Source: Stenopsyche tienmushanensis
Lineage: Eukaryota; Arthropoda; Insecta; Trichoptera; Stenopsychidae
Length of the DNA stretch: 64,000 nucleotides
Direction of reading: 5' to 3'
Assembly (NCBI GenBank): GCA_008973525.1
Contig: WACJ01000111.1
Coordinates: forward strand, 868,001-932,000
In this document: positions 61,601 through 64,000 of the stretch, piece by piece
Position numbering within the stretch: the first letter of the stretch is position 1
Layout: each line of letters starts with the position of its first letter
Program-made: the position numbers and the translations under genes
The notes under the pieces: generated by a model
What the model was told of the DNA's origin: nothing
Database searches by the model: none
Seen by the model: the letters and a program-made list of their open reading frames with translations, nothing else

Positions 61601-62345
61601 AGGAAAACCGGGGACAATTCTGCAGTATGCAGCCGCGAAGATGGATTGGGTGCGATTGACGAAATGTAAATGCGGATGATCATTTTTGCCTCCCCCCGCG
61701 ATATAATCAAGTTCGCATGATCACTCTATGCCGATGATCTATTACTGTCTGACACACACGGCGCAATTGATACGATCTTGATCTTATTCATAAATATGTA
61801 TTTATTTCTTGAATATTTAGCTTCTGAGTATAAGCAAAGGTTGAACCATTCATTATTTTTTTTTAAATCAAATCCATATCTCTAATTTGTCAAATTTGAT
61901 AGTGATGTTCAAAAAATTTCTTTGACACGTTAGTAATAAAAGATTCCTAGAATTCCTAAAAATACCCGTACTTACCGATGATATGTATTTGGTACACCAC
62001 TATTGCTTTTATTTATAATAGTGAAATGTAACAATTTTTGTAAAGTTCCAAACGTCCAAAAAATGTTCTAGTAGGGCCGAGTTTCTCTCTTGTAAAATGT
62101 TTTGCTTCTCCCTTTAATTTAAAAAAAACGCGAAAGAACCTTATCTCTTAAAAGCCACCTCACTTCTGCATGGATGTTATGATTTAATATTTTTCTATAG
62201 AAAATTTCTTGAAATTTGGCATACTGTTTGCGACCTTTGTGGTAAAAATGACTCTTTAGAGCTTTAAATTTTAAAATTCAATCCCGATTCATCGTATCGT
62301 TGCTAATTTGAATTTTAAAAATATGTCGTATTTGAGCTTAACCCC
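58602..62345. other. Gene-free intergenic DNA
   Basis: Balanced islands lie at about 58740-58830, 59390-59480, 59640-60220 and 60880-61780. Frames at 59633-59974 and 60055-60367 overlap on both strands, a sign of low stop density and not of genes. No transposon end is recognised. Confidence 0.5.
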
Positions 62346-62875
62346 TTAACCCTTAAAGGAGTACTGTGCCAGGGCCTGGCATTCCCCCTCAACTCTTCAA
62401 AAAGAGCACTCTTGTACATTGAGGTCGAAGATAGACAGAGACGGATAGACGTAACGCAGTTCGTGAGACAGAGATGGAGAGCTTTCCCGCATACATCGCA
62501 CGATTGTATAGATCATTAACCCAAATTTGTCGACTAATAATGATTTCGATTTTAAGTATGTTATTTGTTTGCCCAAAAAAATGACCGAATGTTTTGTTCT
62601 ATTGAGAGTGTTTGTTTATTTAACTGCTTCCTGTTTTCGCTGCATGTTGAATTCCTCCTAAAGTAGGAGCAAATTAATCGATTTCTTGTATATTGTTTAT
62701 GTAAAAAAAATGACGTGGTTTTAATGCTATCAACAGTGCTTATTTACAATTGACTCTGCCTCGAATTGAAGATTGTCTTACGCTGATAGGAGCTGACAAA
62801 AAGTTATCGGTGTAAAGCGATTATGGAATCAACGACTTCATCGATTTTAAATTCGCTCACTCCTCAAAAGGTTAA
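62346..62875 (+). mobile_element. piggyBac-like TTAA MITE (long type), 530 bp
   Basis: TTAA at 62346-62349 and 62872-62875. Starts TTAACCCTTAAAGGAGTACT; ends (complement) TTAACCTTTTGAGGAGTGAG. The long type adds a segment with CCTCCTAAAGTAGGAGC and CGATTATGGAATCAACGACT relative to the short type. Confidence 0.85.
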
Positions 62876-63263
62876 AAAAGGCAAGAGATCGAGTTGTGTT
62901 TGACTTTCAGTGATTCAGTAAGAACATTCTTAGACGGTGAGTTCGGAAACAGACAGAGACGGAGAGTGTCTTGCACATTGAGCTTGGAGAGAAACAGAGA
63001 CGGAGAGAGTGTGTTACGTACGTCATACGATTGAATAGGTCGTTAACCCAAATTTATCGATTTCAAATGTATTGTTTACTTGAAGAAATTACCGAATATT
63101 GTTTGCTTTTATTATTGCGTTTATTTATTTATAAACAAACATCATACACGCTGCGACGGTCCTAACAGATAAATAGATTTGTACGGGAGATAATTGCAAG
63201 ACATACGAATATAGCATCTAAATGTATGATGATTTAAAATTAGCTCACTACTCAAAGAGTTAA
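62872..63263 (+). mobile_element. piggyBac-like TTAA MITE (short type)
   Basis: TTAA at 62872-62875 is shared with the previous element; the right TTAA is at 63260-63263. The left end TTAAAAAAGGCAAGAGATCG is degenerate; the right end (complement) TTAACTCTTTGAGTAGTGAG is clear. Two CAGAGACGGAGAG blocks are present. Confidence 0.8.
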
Positions 63264-64000
63264 ACATGAAAGCTTCTAAAAGCCTTATTTTTACTTGAAT
63301 TATTTTAAAGAAAGCGAATTTTCTTTGAAGATATTGAAAAATTACTTGAGACGACTATGTTGATTTTACTAGAAATAGCTCTCAATTTACAAGAAACTCT
63401 ATAACCGTCGAAAATATTATTTTACATGTAAATATTTTTATTTTAATGCATTTTTTCTTTTTTTCTCTTTTAAATAATATACATAGCGAAATTTTTGTCG
63501 ATGCACTTGAAAAATTTCGCGGATTTATCCTCATTCGTTATTGTCACATTAGCATGGGAAGATGATTTCCTCCCGGAGAAATAAAAGAGGGAACGAATCC
63601 AATCTCCATATTATTTGTTGTCGAAATAAAACGTTTGAATATTTCATATACACCTATGACTAAACAATCCAAACATTATGTAGCATAGATGTAATCATAG
63701 GCGATGTCATAAATATGACTTGTGGACTATGTGGGTGCTAAAACCGTATCAAAAGGGTTAATAAAATATCATTTTTCATCATGCGATAAGAATCGGACAA
63801 ATATGACCGCATCTGGACCGAAACCACGAATAACCATAAATTAACTCGCTCGGTTAAATTACAACCATAATCCGCAATTATAGAAGCGACGATGGCCGCG
63901 TTAATTACATCATTCGTGACGTTAAAATGACACCTAGGTCTTATTTGCATATGTGCCATTCGTAATATTATATGTAAAAGTGCCCTGTTCTATGCGGCAA
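63264..64000. other. Gene-free intergenic DNA
   Basis: A balanced island covers 63500-64000. TATCAAAAGGGTTAA at 63747 looks like an unpaired piggyBac-like end. No gene is seen. Confidence 0.5.

Noticed and set aside
47609..63761. Isolated TTAACCCTTT words (47609, 48158, 63747 in complement, 9921) as piggyBac ends
   Set aside because: No paired end at a sensible distance; kept only as notes in the intergenic entries.
1..64000. CRISPR array, operon, bacterial promoter or riboswitch
   Set aside because: No regularly spaced direct repeats or cas genes; content is animal nuclear DNA.

Overview
The window is AT-rich animal nuclear DNA, most probably from an insect. It carries intronless eukaryotic initiator tRNA genes and many mariner, hAT, pogo-like and TTAA-target transposons, with no operons or dense coding. 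I find no convincing complete protein-coding gene. It reads as a large intergenic region or a very long intron. Species cannot be named from the sequence.

Layout. 1-8.9 kb has no gene and no complete element; it alternates AT-rich DNA with base-balanced islands rich in homeodomain-type motifs. 8.9-9.85 kb is a TTAA-flanked Kolobok-like transposon. 11.8-12.2 kb has a hAT end fragment and a LINE reverse-transcriptase fragment. 15.0-16.0 kb is a decayed mariner. Nine initiator tRNA-Met(CAT) genes lie between 16.7 and 45.5 kb, eight on the minus strand and one on the plus strand. Among them lie LINE ORF1 debris and a pogo MITE (17.7-18.6 kb), a nearly full-length broken mariner (21.5-22.8 kb), a deleted mariner (23.9-24.8 kb), a pogo-like MITE split by a second Kolobok-like copy (26.9-28.7 kb), a hAT relic holding a perfect 283-nt palindrome (34.6-35.8 kb), a mariner hosting two hAT MITEs (40.8-42.3 kb), and a short exon-like segment (40.09-40.25 kb).

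From 48.6 kb to the end the main repeats are TTAA-flanked piggyBac-like MITEs, two pairs of which share one TTAA. There are also two more hAT MITEs beside a mariner relic (52-53 kb) and a second hAT relic (57.8-58.6 kb). The 53-55, 56-57, 59-62 and 63.5-64 kb stretches are gene-free, with base-balanced islands.

The only clearly functional genes are the tRNAs; they supply the initiator tRNA for cytosolic translation. Eight are identical over all 72 nt although their flanks differ. The transposons give a clean record of nested insertion: target duplications of TA (mariner, pogo), TTAA (Kolobok-like, piggyBac-like) and 8 bp with a central TA (Buster-type hAT) can be read directly.
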